Below, piece after piece: positions 40,424 to 49,259 of a stretch of DNA of 64,000 nt. How positions within the stretch are numbered: position 1 is the stretch's first letter; every line of letters begins with the position of its first letter. Origin of the DNA: Nocardia albiluteola (lineage in GTDB: Bacteria; Actinomycetota; Actinomycetes; Mycobacteriales; Mycobacteriaceae); NCBI RefSeq assembly GCF_018860155.1, contig NZ_JAHKNI010000001.1, positions 447,333 to 511,332 on the forward strand, given 5' to 3'. The translations under genes were made by a program, and so were the position numbers. The notes below the pieces were generated by a model, which ran no database searches, was not told the DNA's origin, and worked only from the letters and a program-made list of their open reading frames with translations.

Positions 40424-41013
40424 TGTCCGCCCCGCCGCAGGACGCGGTGTCCGGATCTGCCGGGCCGGATGCCGCGCCGGCCGAGCGCATAACCTCGGCC
40501 GATCAGGCCCTGCGGGTGGCCCGGGAGCTGGCGGCCGATTTCGGGCCCGGGGCCGCGGAGCGGGATCGGTTGCGGCAGTTGCCGTATCGACAGATCGAGC
40601 AACTGCGCAGCCGCCCGTGGTTCGAGGCCGGAGTCGATCGCGCGGCCGACGATCCGCTGGTGATTCAGCGGATCGGCGAGCTGTCGGTCGCCGTGACCGC
40701 GGCCGAGGCCACCCTGACCGCGGCGGGGCTCGAGGTGGATGCCGCGATCGGTGCCCCCGACGCCGAACTCGTGGCCCGGGCATCGCTCGCGGTCGCCGCC
40801 GCCAAGATCACCGCGGACCGGGCGGTCACCGACATGTCCGCGGCACTGTTCGAGATTGTCGGAACCCGCAGTGCGGCAGCGGATCTGAATCTCGACCACT
40901 TCTGGCGCAATGCCCGTACCCATACGCTGCACGATCCGGTGCGCTGGAAGTATCAGCACCTGGGTCGCGCCCTGCTGCACGACACCCCGCCGCCGCTGCA
41001 CGGAGTGCTGTGA
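40423..41013 (+). CDS. SfnB-like protein lacking its central domain
   Basis: The 196-residue product joins an SfnB-style N-terminus (DQALRVARELAADFGPGAA, RQLPYRQIEQL) directly to an SfnB-style C-terminal helical domain (PWFEAGVDRAADDPLVIQR and FWRNARTHTLHDPVRWKYQH). SfnB-family proteins are about 400 residues, so roughly 200 residues, including the flavin-binding beta domain, are missing. The reading frame is preserved at the join near residue 65. It overlaps sfnG by 1 nt. It may be a recent in-frame deletion or a retained structural fragment; catalysis is unlikely. Confidence 0.75.
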   Translation: MSAPPQDAVSGSAGPDAAPAERITSADQALRVARELAADFGPGAAERDRLRQLPYRQIEQLRSRPWFEAGVDRAADDPLVIQRIGELSVAVTAAEATLTAAGLEVDAAIGAPDAELVARASLAVAAAKITADRAVTDMSAALFEIVGTRSAAADLNLDHFWRNARTHTLHDPVRWKYQHLGRALLHDTPPPLHGVL

Positions 41014-41041
41014 GGCGCGGCGGACAGGAGAGAGGTATGCC

Positions 41042-41560
41042 ATGCCGGACCTGAACGAGATTCCCGCCGACGGTGCTGGATTACGCGCTGCCTTCGCATC
41101 GTTTCCCAGCGGTGTGGTGGCCGTCTGCGCCGAGATCGGCGGCGTGCCAAACGGATTGGCGGTGAGTACCTTCGTGCCGGTCTCGCTCGATCCGCCGCTG
41201 GTGTCGTTCTGCGTGCAGAACAGCTCCACGACCTGGCCGCGGCTGGCGGCGGCGAGCCACCTGGGGCTGAGCCTGCTGGGGAACGACCAGCGTGAGGCCG
41301 CGCGCTCGCTGGCCTCGCGCACGGGGGACCGCTTCGCCGACTTGGAGCTCGAACACGGTGCGGGCCAGGCGATCTTCGTCGACGGCGCCTCGGCTTGGAT
41401 CGAGGGGACGATCGATGCCCAGGTTCCCGCGGGCGACCACCACGTGGTCATCCTGCGAGTTCACCGGCTCGCCACCCGGGCCGAGGTGGATCCACTCGTC
41501 TTTCACGGCAGCCGATTTCGCCGCCTGCACGCCGAGGAGTTCCACACCCCCGCGCGGTAG
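41042..41560 (+). CDS. NAD(P)H:flavin reductase (RutF/HpaC-like)
   Basis: The 172-residue protein has the split-barrel flavin reductase pattern: LRAAFASFPSGVVAVCAEIG, NGLAVSTFVPVSLDPPLVSF with CVQNSSTTWP, LGLSLLGNDQ, and the late DHHVVILRVHRL with a His-Gly-FR end. It would supply reduced FMN or FAD to the neighbouring two-component monooxygenases (SfnG, StyA-like, DszC-like, possibly SsuD). ATG 41042 follows GGAGAGAGG. It ends the plus-strand sulfur cluster. Confidence 0.9.
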   Translation: MPDLNEIPADGAGLRAAFASFPSGVVAVCAEIGGVPNGLAVSTFVPVSLDPPLVSFCVQNSSTTWPRLAAASHLGLSLLGNDQREAARSLASRTGDRFADLELEHGAGQAIFVDGASAWIEGTIDAQVPAGDHHVVILRVHRLATRAEVDPLVFHGSRFRRLHAEEFHTPAR

Positions 41561-41570
41561 GGCCGGGAGG

Positions 41571-42221
41571 TCAGATCGGATGCGCCGGGCGGAAACACAG
41601 CCTGCGGCGCGGCCCGTCACCTGGGCTGGTGTGCGAGATCACCGCGGCGGCCAGGCCGCGCGCGGTCAGGTTGTGGCGCTGCATGTCCTGACTGAATCCG
41701 TCGAGATGGACGAGGGTGTGTTCGATCAGCGCCCGGGCGATATCGGCCGGGTCGGTGCAGGCCACGCGGTAGGCCGCCACGGCCCGCGGATCCTCGGTGA
41801 GCGCTGCCAGCGCGCCCAGGCGCACGCGCCGCGTCATGCCCTCCCAGCGCTCCGCCTCCTGCGCGGTGTGGATGGTGCGCCGCCCGCCGCGGTAGTCCAG
41901 ATCTCGGATGATGCTGTCCGCGGGTTTACCCAGTCGCGCCTCGCAGACCACCGCCCACAGGGCGCAGAGCCAGCTCAGGCCGCGCAGGATGGACTGCTGC
42001 TCCTGGACACCGCGCAGCGCCAGATACGCATCGGCCCCGGCCTGGGTGGCCGTATCCTCCCACTCGAAAACCAGCGCCTCCAGTTCGACGAGGAACTCAC
42101 CCGGCAGCTCGGTGGAGTCGGGTCGGACGATCCGAACTCCCCACCGCGACAACGGATCCCGGAGCTCGACCATCTCGGGATCCTCCGTCGGCACCCAGTC
42201 GTGCTGCGAATCTCGGTCCAT
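41571..42221 (-). CDS. Hypothetical cytosolic protein
   Basis: The 216-residue acidic-to-neutral protein (ATG 42221, MDRDSQHDW) has a WGVRIVRPDS strand, then mainly helices (ELEALVFEWEDTATQAGADA, SILRGLSWLCALWAVVCEAR, and so on). No signal peptide, membrane helix or catalytic motif is visible, and I do not recognise the family. It converges on the flavin reductase with 10 nt between the stops. Confidence 0.6.
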   Translation of the reverse strand: MDRDSQHDWVPTEDPEMVELRDPLSRWGVRIVRPDSTELPGEFLVELEALVFEWEDTATQAGADAYLALRGVQEQQSILRGLSWLCALWAVVCEARLGKPADSIIRDLDYRGGRRTIHTAQEAERWEGMTRRVRLGALAALTEDPRAVAAYRVACTDPADIARALIEHTLVHLDGFSQDMQRHNLTARGLAAAVISHTSPGDGPRRRLCFRPAHPI

Positions 42222-42359
42222 GCCCCTCGAGCCTCGAGTCGATGTGGGCGCCCCGGTGCTATCCGCCCTGTGTTCACCCACCCCGCCGGCTCCGCAAGCT
42301 CCGCCGACTCACCGTCCCCGTTCGCATTAAGCCACGGATTTCGAGGCTGTGCAAGCAAG

Positions 42360-42392
42360 GGGCCCGCGACCCCGAAGGTGTGCCGCGGGCCC
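42360..42392 (-). terminator. Terminator after the second secreted-protein gene
   Basis: A 9-bp GGGCCCGCG stem with its complement (42360-42368 with 42384-42392), loop 15 nt, is followed on the minus strand by CCTTGCTT. It lies just past the stop at 42404. Confidence 0.6.
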
Positions 42393-42403
42393 TCGCTCGA
42401 CGA

Positions 42404-43036
42404 TCAGGGCTGGCCGGAAACGACCGCCATCAGCGCGTTGGTGAACGGGGCGCCACCCATGATCGCGCCGCCGGCCAGGGCGCCGACGAGCAGTCCGATC
42501 GGGCCGGTGAGCCAGCTCAGGAAGAACAGGCCGACCACGGCGCCGATGAGGCCGCCCAGCACGCCGCCGATGACCATCGCGACCACGTTCTGGTTGATCT
42601 GGTTCATCAGCCGGGCCATGGAGCTGACCGGCTGCAGCTGCCCGATCTCCTTGGCGCTGCCCGCCTTCGGCGCCAGCACCAGCTGATGACCGTCGGCGCT
42701 GATCTGCTGCCCGAGGTGGACCGTGCTGCCGTCCACCTTGTAGGACAACGGCACCTTGGCGAGGGTGGTGCCGGTGCCCGAGCGCAGGTCGACCTCGCCG
42801 CCGCCGGGCGCGAGTTCGAAGCGGCCGTTCTGGACGACGGTGGTGAGCTTGCGGTTCAGGTCCGACAGGGTGGCGTGGTAGGCGACGCCCTTGTCGATCC
42901 CGGACGCCGAGATCACCTTGGCCGGTGCGGGAACGGGAGTGGTGGAGGTCGGTGGGCTCGCGTTCGCCGTACCCGCGGCGATTCCCACCGTCGCGACCGC
43001 GAGCAACGCGGTAGCGGCGAACTTGCCGAACTTCAT
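42404..43036 (-). CDS. Secreted protein with glycine-zipper C-terminus (second copy)
   Basis: The 210-residue protein has the same plan as the product of 35513-36223: a signal peptide (MKFGKFAATALLAVATVGIA, cleavage near ANA), a beta-rich central domain (GVAYHATLSDLNRKLTTVVQ), and a hydrophobic Gly-rich tail (AMVIGGVLGGLIGAVVGLFF). Sequence identity is low but order and lengths agree, so I call them distant paralogues. AAGGA precedes ATG 43036. Confidence 0.75.
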   Translation of the reverse strand: MKFGKFAATALLAVATVGIAAGTANASPPTSTTPVPAPAKVISASGIDKGVAYHATLSDLNRKLTTVVQNGRFELAPGGGEVDLRSGTGTTLAKVPLSYKVDGSTVHLGQQISADGHQLVLAPKAGSAKEIGQLQPVSSMARLMNQINQNVVAMVIGGVLGGLIGAVVGLFFLSWLTGPIGLLVGALAGGAIMGGAPFTNALMAVVSGQP

Positions 43037-43326
43037 TCAGGTTTCCTTAAAAACAGATTGCCGACACGGATGAGCCGGACGGCGGAACACTCTATCGCGT
43101 CGGAAGCCTGTTGCGGCGTCCCGTGATTGGCGATACCGCGGCGAGCATCGTTATGTAATTGTTATTCGTTGTGCGCCGCGACGAGATCGAGTAAAAATTG
43201 GAAGCTTCACAATTCGCGTACGGAGTCGCGGGTGGTGTATGCACTGAGGGGTCGCAAAATGCAGGTGTCCAAACTTCGGTTCTCGCGATCCAGGTCCGAA
43301 GCGTTACAGATCTGGAGGACGGGTCA

Positions 43327-44037
43327 GTGCCGCGTCGCCGTGTCCACGCCGGAGTCGTTCTGGTGGGCTTCGTAGTTGCCTCCGGATTGGCCATGGCGTG
43401 CCTGATCTTCGCCGCCTTGTCGATGAGTGGTCACGACGCCCACAACACCAGCGCGAGCGCGACGACGACCTCCACCGAACCGACGACGACCGCGCCCACG
43501 ACACCGAAATCGACCAAGACGCCCAAGACCCTGTCGGCGCCGAGCGCCTCCGGCTCCCGCACGCCGGCCGCCGCGCCGCTGCCCACGCTGTCGTCCGCGG
43601 CATCGCCCTCGACGACGACCAGCACCACCACCACGAAGACCTCCGCCCCGGTGGCGGCCCCCGTGGCCGCGGGCGACTGTGTCGACGGCACCTCGCTGGC
43701 CAGAACCGCGTGTGGCAGTTCGGATTCGGCGTACCGGGTGTCGAGCACGGCGGCGCCGGGCAGGCAGTGCCCCACCGACTCGGACCGCTCGGCGCCGCAG
43801 GCGCTGCCCGGCGGCGGTACGGAGACACTCTGCATGGACACCGATTGGGAGGTCGGCCGCTGCATGTCCATGGCCGGCGGCGCCGCCACCCCGGCCGACT
43901 GCGATGCCTCGATGCCGGGCCTGGTGCGGGTGCAGGGCATCAAACACGGCACCGCCGATGTGAACACCTGCACCGACGCCAATCGCGGTGTGGTCTACAA
44001 GCAGCGGCAGTTCGTCGTCTGCGTGGCTCAGCAGTAA
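43327..44037 (+). CDS. LppU-like membrane-anchored Cys-rich protein
   Basis: GTG 43327 is set by GGAGG 8 nt ahead. The 236-residue product has one N-terminal membrane helix (VVLVGFVVASGLAMACLIFA) and about 70 residues rich in Thr/Ser/Pro, likely a cell-wall-spanning linker. The C-terminal domain has eight or so Cys (AGDCVDGTS, RTACGSSD, GRQCPTD, ETLCMDTDWEVGRCM and so on). The GDCV start of the domain recalls the LppU/SCO3897 family. The role is unknown. Confidence 0.72.
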   Translation: MPRRRVHAGVVLVGFVVASGLAMACLIFAALSMSGHDAHNTSASATTTSTEPTTTAPTTPKSTKTPKTLSAPSASGSRTPAAAPLPTLSSAASPSTTTSTTTTKTSAPVAAPVAAGDCVDGTSLARTACGSSDSAYRVSSTAAPGRQCPTDSDRSAPQALPGGGTETLCMDTDWEVGRCMSMAGGAATPADCDASMPGLVRVQGIKHGTADVNTCTDANRGVVYKQRQFVVCVAQQ

Positions 44038-44054
44038 CCCGGTGCGGTGGCGAA

Positions 44055-44096
44055 TTATTCGGGATTTAGTGCGTTTTATTCGGGATTTAATGCGTT
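44055..44096 (-). repeat. 21-bp tandem duplication at the end of the SDR gene
   Basis: The last seven codons including the stop (NALNPE-stop, 44076-44096) are followed immediately by a second copy (44055-44075) differing by one base. The duplicate lies after the stop and is untranslated. Confidence 0.85.
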
Positions 44097-44951
44097 GCTG
44101 AGCGGCTGCCGCTGGCTGTCGAGCATCCGACTGAACTGACGGTTCGCCAGCCGCATCGCGATCTCGTAGGGCAGCGCGAATTTCCGGGCGAACCAGTATC
44201 CGATCCGGATGTCGGCGGAGGTGTGCACGAGAAAGCGGTTGTGCCGCACACCGTCCACAATGCGTTCGGCCACCCGCTCCGGCGTGGCGGCATGCCCCTC
44301 GAACATGCCGGTCAGGCGCTGCACTCTGGGGTCGTTGCGGTCGACGCCGATGATCTGCGCGGTGCCGACCAACGGCGTGCGCACCGCGCCCGGGACCACC
44401 AGGCTCACCCCGATGCCGTGCCGCTCCAGGTCGAACCGCAATACCTCCGAGATGCCGCGCAGGCCGAACTTGCTGGCGCTGTAGGCGGCGTGCCAGGGCA
44501 GTGCGAGCAGTCCCGCCGCCGAGGACACGTTGACCAGGTGCCCGCCGCGCCCGGCCCGGACCATCGGCGGCAGGAAGTTCTCGATGATGTGGATGGGACC
44601 CATCAGATTGACCTCGACCACCGAGCGCCAGTGCCGATGTTCGAGGTTCTCCACGGTTCCCCAGATCGCGATGCCCGCGATATTCATCACGATATCCAGG
44701 CTCGGGTATTCCTCGTGAATCTCGTTGGCCCACAGGGTGACCGCGTCGTAGTCGGAGACGTCCAGCGCCCGCGCGCCCAGCACCTCGCCGCCCTCGGTGC
44801 GGACCAGGGCCACGGTCTCGGCCAGTCCGTCGGCCGCGATATCGGTCAGGAACAGGCGGGCTCCCGCGCGCGCGGCGGCCAGGGCGGTGGCCCGGCCGAT
44901 GCCGCTGGCCGCGCCGGTGATCAGGCAGAGGCGGCCGGTCAGATCTTTCAT
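44076..44951 (-). CDS. Short-chain dehydrogenase/reductase
   Basis: The 291-residue SDR starts at ATG 44951 with AAGGAG 7 nt ahead. The nucleotide-binding motif is TGAASGIGRA, followed by the NIAG motif and the catalytic Ser and Tyr-x-x-x-Lys in VNVSSAAGLLALPWHAAYSA and SKFG. The C-terminal extension contains VVPGAVRTPL and an amphipathic helix. NAD(H) versus NADP(H) and substrate are not determined. It is divergent from the amino-acid-type ABC permease gene. Confidence 0.92.
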   Translation of the reverse strand: MKDLTGRLCLITGAASGIGRATALAAARAGARLFLTDIAADGLAETVALVRTEGGEVLGARALDVSDYDAVTLWANEIHEEYPSLDIVMNIAGIAIWGTVENLEHRHWRSVVEVNLMGPIHIIENFLPPMVRAGRGGHLVNVSSAAGLLALPWHAAYSASKFGLRGISEVLRFDLERHGIGVSLVVPGAVRTPLVGTAQIIGVDRNDPRVQRLTGMFEGHAATPERVAERIVDGVRHNRFLVHTSADIRIGYWFARKFALPYEIAMRLANRQFSRMLDSQRQPLSNALNPE

Positions 44952-45193
44952 GCGCGGACTCCTTGGAACTCGGGTGCAACGTGTCCACCCTAAAGTATTG
45001 CGAACAGTTGTGTACATATGAGCGCGACTTCGTGGCGGATCCTTCGGTGGCGGGCGGGAAAGGCGCCGCAAACAGTTGAATTCACGTTGATCGGGAGTGC
45101 GGACTTGCGGCCGCGGCTTGCCTAGCGTCGAGGACGCGGCCCCCACCGCCCGTAACGGGCACCGGGTGGCCGCGACGATCGACGGAGGATCCC

Positions 45194-46135
45194 ATGAGCG
45201 TTGCGACTGCCCTCGATTCCCCGGCCGCGCCGGAGACCGACGAGGATGTCCTGCCGGTCGCCCGCACCCGGCACCCGTGGCGCTGGCTCGCCGCGGCCCT
45301 CGCGCTGGTGCTGGTGGCGCAGTTCGCGCACGGGCTGGTCACCAATCCGGGCTGGGACTGGCCGACCTTCGGCCGGTACTTCACCGCGGGGTCGGTGCTC
45401 GCGGCCCTGCGGGTCACCCTCGAGCTGACCTTCTGGGGGACCCTGTTCGGATTCCTGCTCGGCACCGTGGTCGCCGTCGCGCGACTGTCGAAAATACCTG
45501 TGCTGCAGGTGATCGCGTGGGCCTACATCTGGGCGTTCCGCTCGATACCGCTGATCGTGCAGCTGCTGTTCTGGTTCAACATCGCCTATCTGTACAAGCG
45601 GCTGTCGTTCGGAATCCCGTTCGGCCCAGCGCTGTTCAGCTTCGATGTGAACGGGGTGATCAGCGGGTTCACCGCCGCGGTCATCGGGCTGGCGCTGCAC
45701 CAGGCGGCCTATGCGGCCGAGATCATCCGGGCCGGAATCATTTCGGTGGATCCGGGGCAGCTCGAGGCCGCCAAGTCGCTGGGGCTGCCGTGGCGCCGCC
45801 AGTTCTTTACTATCGTTGCGCCACAGGCGATGCGGGGCATTCTGCCCAATGCCGCCAACGAGGTGATCAGCCTGTTCAAGGGCACCTCGATCGTCTCGGT
45901 CATGGCGATCGCGGAGCTGTTCTACCAGGTCCAGGTGATATACGGCCGCAATGGCCGGGTGGTGCCGCTGCTGATGGTCGCCACGATCTGGTACATCGTG
46001 CTGACCGGCGGGCTCAGCGTCGCCCAGTACTACATCGAACGGCACTTCGCGAAGGGCGCCGCGCGCAGTCTGCCGCCGACGCCGTGGCAGCGGGTGCGCG
46101 GCACCATCGAGGAGATCACGGGGGGACGGCGATGA
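45194..46135 (+). CDS. Polar amino acid-type ABC permease
   Basis: The 313-residue HisM/GlnP-type permease has helices WLAAALALVLVAQF, TFWGTLFGFLLGTVVAVA and others, with the EAA loop GQLEAAKSLGLPWRRQFFTI and VAPQAMRGILPNAANEVISL. GGAGG is ahead of ATG 45194. It overlaps the ATPase gene by 4 nt. No substrate-binding protein gene is adjacent, so cystine or another sulfur amino acid is only a guess from context. Confidence 0.92.
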   Translation: MSVATALDSPAAPETDEDVLPVARTRHPWRWLAAALALVLVAQFAHGLVTNPGWDWPTFGRYFTAGSVLAALRVTLELTFWGTLFGFLLGTVVAVARLSKIPVLQVIAWAYIWAFRSIPLIVQLLFWFNIAYLYKRLSFGIPFGPALFSFDVNGVISGFTAAVIGLALHQAAYAAEIIRAGIISVDPGQLEAAKSLGLPWRRQFFTIVAPQAMRGILPNAANEVISLFKGTSIVSVMAIAELFYQVQVIYGRNGRVVPLLMVATIWYIVLTGGLSVAQYYIERHFAKGAARSLPPTPWQRVRGTIEEITGGRR

Positions 46136-46917
46136 CCGCACCGCACGCACACGACGACGGGTACGCCGTGGAATTACGCGGTGTCCGTAAGCATTTCGGG
46201 GCGCACGAGGTGCTGTGCGGCATCGATCTGACGGTGCGCCCCGGCGAGGTGACGGCGATCCTGGGTCCCTCGGGATCCGGCAAGTCGACCCTCCTGCGCA
46301 CCATCAATCACCTGGAGAAGGTCGATGCGGGGACCGTGCGCGTCGGCGGCGAACTCGTCGGCTACCGCCGCAAGGGCGCCGTCCTGCACGAGCTGAGCGA
46401 ACGGGAGATCCTGCGCCAGCGTGCGCGGATCGGTTTCGTGTTCCAGAACTTCAATCTGTTCCCGCACCTGACGGTCCTGGAAAACGTAGCGCTCGCACCG
46501 GTTTCCGCGCAGCGCAGGCCCCGGTCCGAGGTCGAGGCGGAGGCGGCGGCGCTGCTGGAACGGGTCGGACTTGGTGATCGGGCGGGCGACTATCCGCGCC
46601 GGCTCTCGGGCGGGCAGCAGCAGCGGGTCGCGATCGCGCGCGCCCTGGCCCTGCGCCCCAGGGTGGTGCTGTTCGATGAACCCACCTCCGCGCTGGATCC
46701 CGAACTCGTCGGCGAGGTCCTCGACGTCATCCGCGGCCTGGCCCGCGAGGGCGCCACGCTGGTGATCGTTACCCACGAGATCGGGTTCGCCCGGGAGGTG
46801 GCCGACACCGTGGTGCTGATGGACTCCGGCCGGATCGTCGAGCAGGGCTCGCCCGCCGAGGTACTGGACCGGCCCAGCCATCCGCGCACGAAGGCCTTTC
46901 TGGCGCATGTTCTCTGA
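46132..46917 (+). CDS. Polar amino acid-type ABC ATPase
   Basis: The 261-residue ATPase has Walker A LGPSGSGKST, Q-loop GFVFQNFNLFPHLTVLENV, signature [16 protein letters not shown], Walker [17 protein letters not shown] and VTHEIGFAREVAD. This matches the GlnQ/HisP group. An insertion of about 15 residues (LVGYRRKGAVLHELSERE) before the Q-loop is common in amino-acid ATPases of actinobacteria and pseudomonads. ATG overlaps the permease stop. Confidence 0.95.
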   Translation: MTAPHAHDDGYAVELRGVRKHFGAHEVLCGIDLTVRPGEVTAILGPSGSGKSTLLRTINHLEKVDAGTVRVGGELVGYRRKGAVLHELSEREILRQRARIGFVFQNFNLFPHLTVLENVALAPVSAQRRPRSEVEAEAAALLERVGLGDRAGDYPRRLSGGQQQRVAIARALALRPRVVLFDEPTSALDPELVGEVLDVIRGLAREGATLVIVTHEIGFAREVADTVVLMDSGRIVEQGSPAEVLDRPSHPRTKAFLAHVL

Positions 46918-46950
46918 ATCGTTCCGCGAAGCCCGGGAGGTTGTCGTCGC

Positions 46951-48024
46951 ATGAAATTCCTGCTGTTGACCCTCATTACCCACCAGCCGGACCCGGTCAC
47001 CGGCGCCACCGAATCCTCGGCGCAGCGCCTGCGCCGAGTGGTCGAGAACGCCAGGCTGGCCGAGGAATTGGGCTACGACGGGTTCGCGGTCGGTGAGCGG
47101 CACGAGGATCCGTTCATTTCCGCCGCGCCCCCGGTGGTGCTGAGCAACATTGCGGCGGTGACCTCCCGGATCGCGCTGTTCACAGGGGTGACCACGTTGA
47201 GCCTGCTCGATCCGGTGCGGGCCTTCGAAGACTATTCGACGCTGGACAATCTGTCGGGCGGGCGCCTGGAACTCATCATCGGCAAGGGCAACGGGACCGC
47301 GCAGGCCAAGCTGTTTCACGTCACCGCGCAGGATCAGTGGGAGCGAAATCGCGAGGCGTACGAGCTGTTCCGGCGGCTCTGGGACAGCGACGAGGTGACC
47401 TGGGTCGGCCGGTTCCGGCCCTCGCTGACCGAGGCCCGGGCGCTGCCCCGGCCGCTGCAATCGCGGCTGCGTATCTGGCACGGAAGCGCCACCAGCCGCG
47501 ACTCGGTGGAATTGGCGGCGCGATACGGGGATCCGCTGTTCTCGGCCAATGTCACCAATCCGATCGAGCCCTACGCCGAACTCGTCGCGCACTATCGCGA
47601 GCGGTGGGCCGCCTACGGCCACGATCCGGCGCAGGCGCTGGTCGGTGCGGGTACGGCCGGGTTCTATGTCGCGCCGCGGTCGCAGGACGCGGTCCAGGTG
47701 TACCGGCCGATCTTCGAGGCGCGGCAGTCTGTCGCGCGTAAGCATGGTCTTCCCACCGTCTTTGCATCGGTCGAGGACTTCGTCGAGCGCAGTTCCGCGC
47801 TCGTCGGCAGCCCGCACCAGGTGCTGGAAAAGGTGCAGCGGTATCACGAGCGGTTCGGGCACGAGGTGATCCACCTGAGCGCGGACGGCGATGGGTTGTC
47901 CGAGCGGCAGCATCGCGCGAGTCTCACGCTGTTTCAGTCGGCGGTTGCACCGGTGCTGCGCGAGGGGATCGTCAGCCGGCCGCTCGGAGCGCAGCGGTAC
48001 CGGTCCGGGGAGCTCGTGCGATGA
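46951..48024 (+). CDS. LLM-class flavin-dependent oxidoreductase
   Basis: The 357-residue enzyme has luciferase-like features: MKFLLLTLITHQP, LAEELGYDGFAVGERHEDPF, RIALFTGVTTLSLLDPVRAF and LSGGRLELIIGKGNG. It starts 33 nt after the ABC ATPase and precedes a peptide-type permease, so it is probably in the same operon. Monooxygenation of an imported sulfur compound is an inference from similar gene neighbourhoods. Confidence 0.88.
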   Translation: MKFLLLTLITHQPDPVTGATESSAQRLRRVVENARLAEELGYDGFAVGERHEDPFISAAPPVVLSNIAAVTSRIALFTGVTTLSLLDPVRAFEDYSTLDNLSGGRLELIIGKGNGTAQAKLFHVTAQDQWERNREAYELFRRLWDSDEVTWVGRFRPSLTEARALPRPLQSRLRIWHGSATSRDSVELAARYGDPLFSANVTNPIEPYAELVAHYRERWAAYGHDPAQALVGAGTAGFYVAPRSQDAVQVYRPIFEARQSVARKHGLPTVFASVEDFVERSSALVGSPHQVLEKVQRYHERFGHEVIHLSADGDGLSERQHRASLTLFQSAVAPVLREGIVSRPLGAQRYRSGELVR

Positions 48025-48058
48025 CTGCCGCAGAATCGTTGTGCGGCTGGAGAGTTCG

Positions 48059-49057
48059 ATGACACGCTATGTGATCCTGCGCCTGCTGCAAGCGGTCGGA
48101 GTGCTGTGGGCGGCGTTCACCGTGTCCTTCGGGGTGCTGTATCTGCTGCCCGCGGACCCGGTTCAGCTCGCGATCGGCGCAAACCCGGGGGTGGCCGTGG
48201 ATCCGGCCGCGGTGGCCGAGATGCGCGCCCGGTACGGACTCGACAAGCCGGTGTGGCATCAGTATTGGACGGCGTTGGAGCATGCCGTGCGCGGCGATCT
48301 GGGGCATTCGCTCGGCACCGGGGAGTCGGTCACCGGCGCCCTGGGCCAGGCCCTACCCTCGACGCTGGCGTTGGCGGCGCTGGCGCTGGGGCTGGCCGCG
48401 GTGCTCGGCACGACGTTGGCGCTGGCCGCGGCGTATACCGAGCGCCGGTGGTTGAGCGGGCTCTTGACGGCGTTGCCGCCGATCGGGGCATCGGCGCCCA
48501 CATTCTGGGTGGGATTGATACTGCTGCAGCTGTTTTCGTTTCGGCTTCGGCTGTTTCCGGCCTTCGGTGGTACCGGGTTCGGTGGCACGGTGTTGCCCGC
48601 GGTGACACTGGCAATCCCGGTCGGCGCGGTCATCGCTCAGGTGCTGTACAGCGGCCTGGCCGGGACGTGGCGGCAGCCGTTCGTCGAGGTGGCGTTCGCC
48701 AAGGGCGCCTCGCGCTGGTGGGTACAGCTGCGGCATGTACTGCGGCCCGCGCTGGCCCCGGCGCTCAGTGTTGCCGGGGTGTGGGTCGGCACGGTGCTGG
48801 CCGGATCGGTGGTGGTCGAGACCGTGTTCTCGCGGGCGGGGATCGGCAGGCTCACCCAGACCGCGGTGCTGGCCGAGGACATTCCGGTGGTGCAGGGCGT
48901 CGTCATGGTGACGGCGGTGGCCTTCGTGCTGGTCAATCTAGCCGTCGATCTGGTTCATCCGGTTCTGGATCCTCGTCTTGCCCGGGAGTTCCGGCGTCAG
49001 GGACGGGGTGCCGGGGCCGGGGTCTATCGCCCGGCGCGGAGAGGGGTTGCAGGGTGA
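48059..49057 (+). CDS. Peptide/nickel-type ABC permease (DppB-like)
   Basis: The 332-residue permease begins MTRYVILRLLQAVGVLWAAF, the usual DppB start, and continues with RYGLDKPVWHQYWTAL, SLTLALAALALG-type helices, TFWVGLILLQLFSF and the EAA loop FVEVAFAKGASRWWVQLRHV. GGAGAG precedes ATG 48059. It pairs with the DppC-like gene at 49260. Confidence 0.92.
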   Translation: MTRYVILRLLQAVGVLWAAFTVSFGVLYLLPADPVQLAIGANPGVAVDPAAVAEMRARYGLDKPVWHQYWTALEHAVRGDLGHSLGTGESVTGALGQALPSTLALAALALGLAAVLGTTLALAAAYTERRWLSGLLTALPPIGASAPTFWVGLILLQLFSFRLRLFPAFGGTGFGGTVLPAVTLAIPVGAVIAQVLYSGLAGTWRQPFVEVAFAKGASRWWVQLRHVLRPALAPALSVAGVWVGTVLAGSVVVETVFSRAGIGRLTQTAVLAEDIPVVQGVVMVTAVAFVLVNLAVDLVHPVLDPRLAREFRRQGRGAGAGVYRPARRGVAG

Positions 49058-49259
49058 GGAATTCGGATTTACCGGGCCGGGATCGTTTCTGCGGGAGCCT
49101 GGTTCGTTCATCGGTATGGGGTCGTTCCGGTAGTCGCCGCCGCGCGGAGCCCCATCGGCTCCAGGAGCACCGGGAGGCGCTCGCAGTCGCGTGGAAGGTC
49201 GAATTCTGCTCGGGTGCAACGGCAATGCGGCGGTGCACCGGCGGACGGGAGGGTGTGTC

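Noticed and set aside
43431..43982. 183-codon minus-strand frame
   Set aside because: It is antisense to the Thr/Pro-rich LppU-like gene; its Val/Gly-rich composition is the mirror of ACC/GCC codons.
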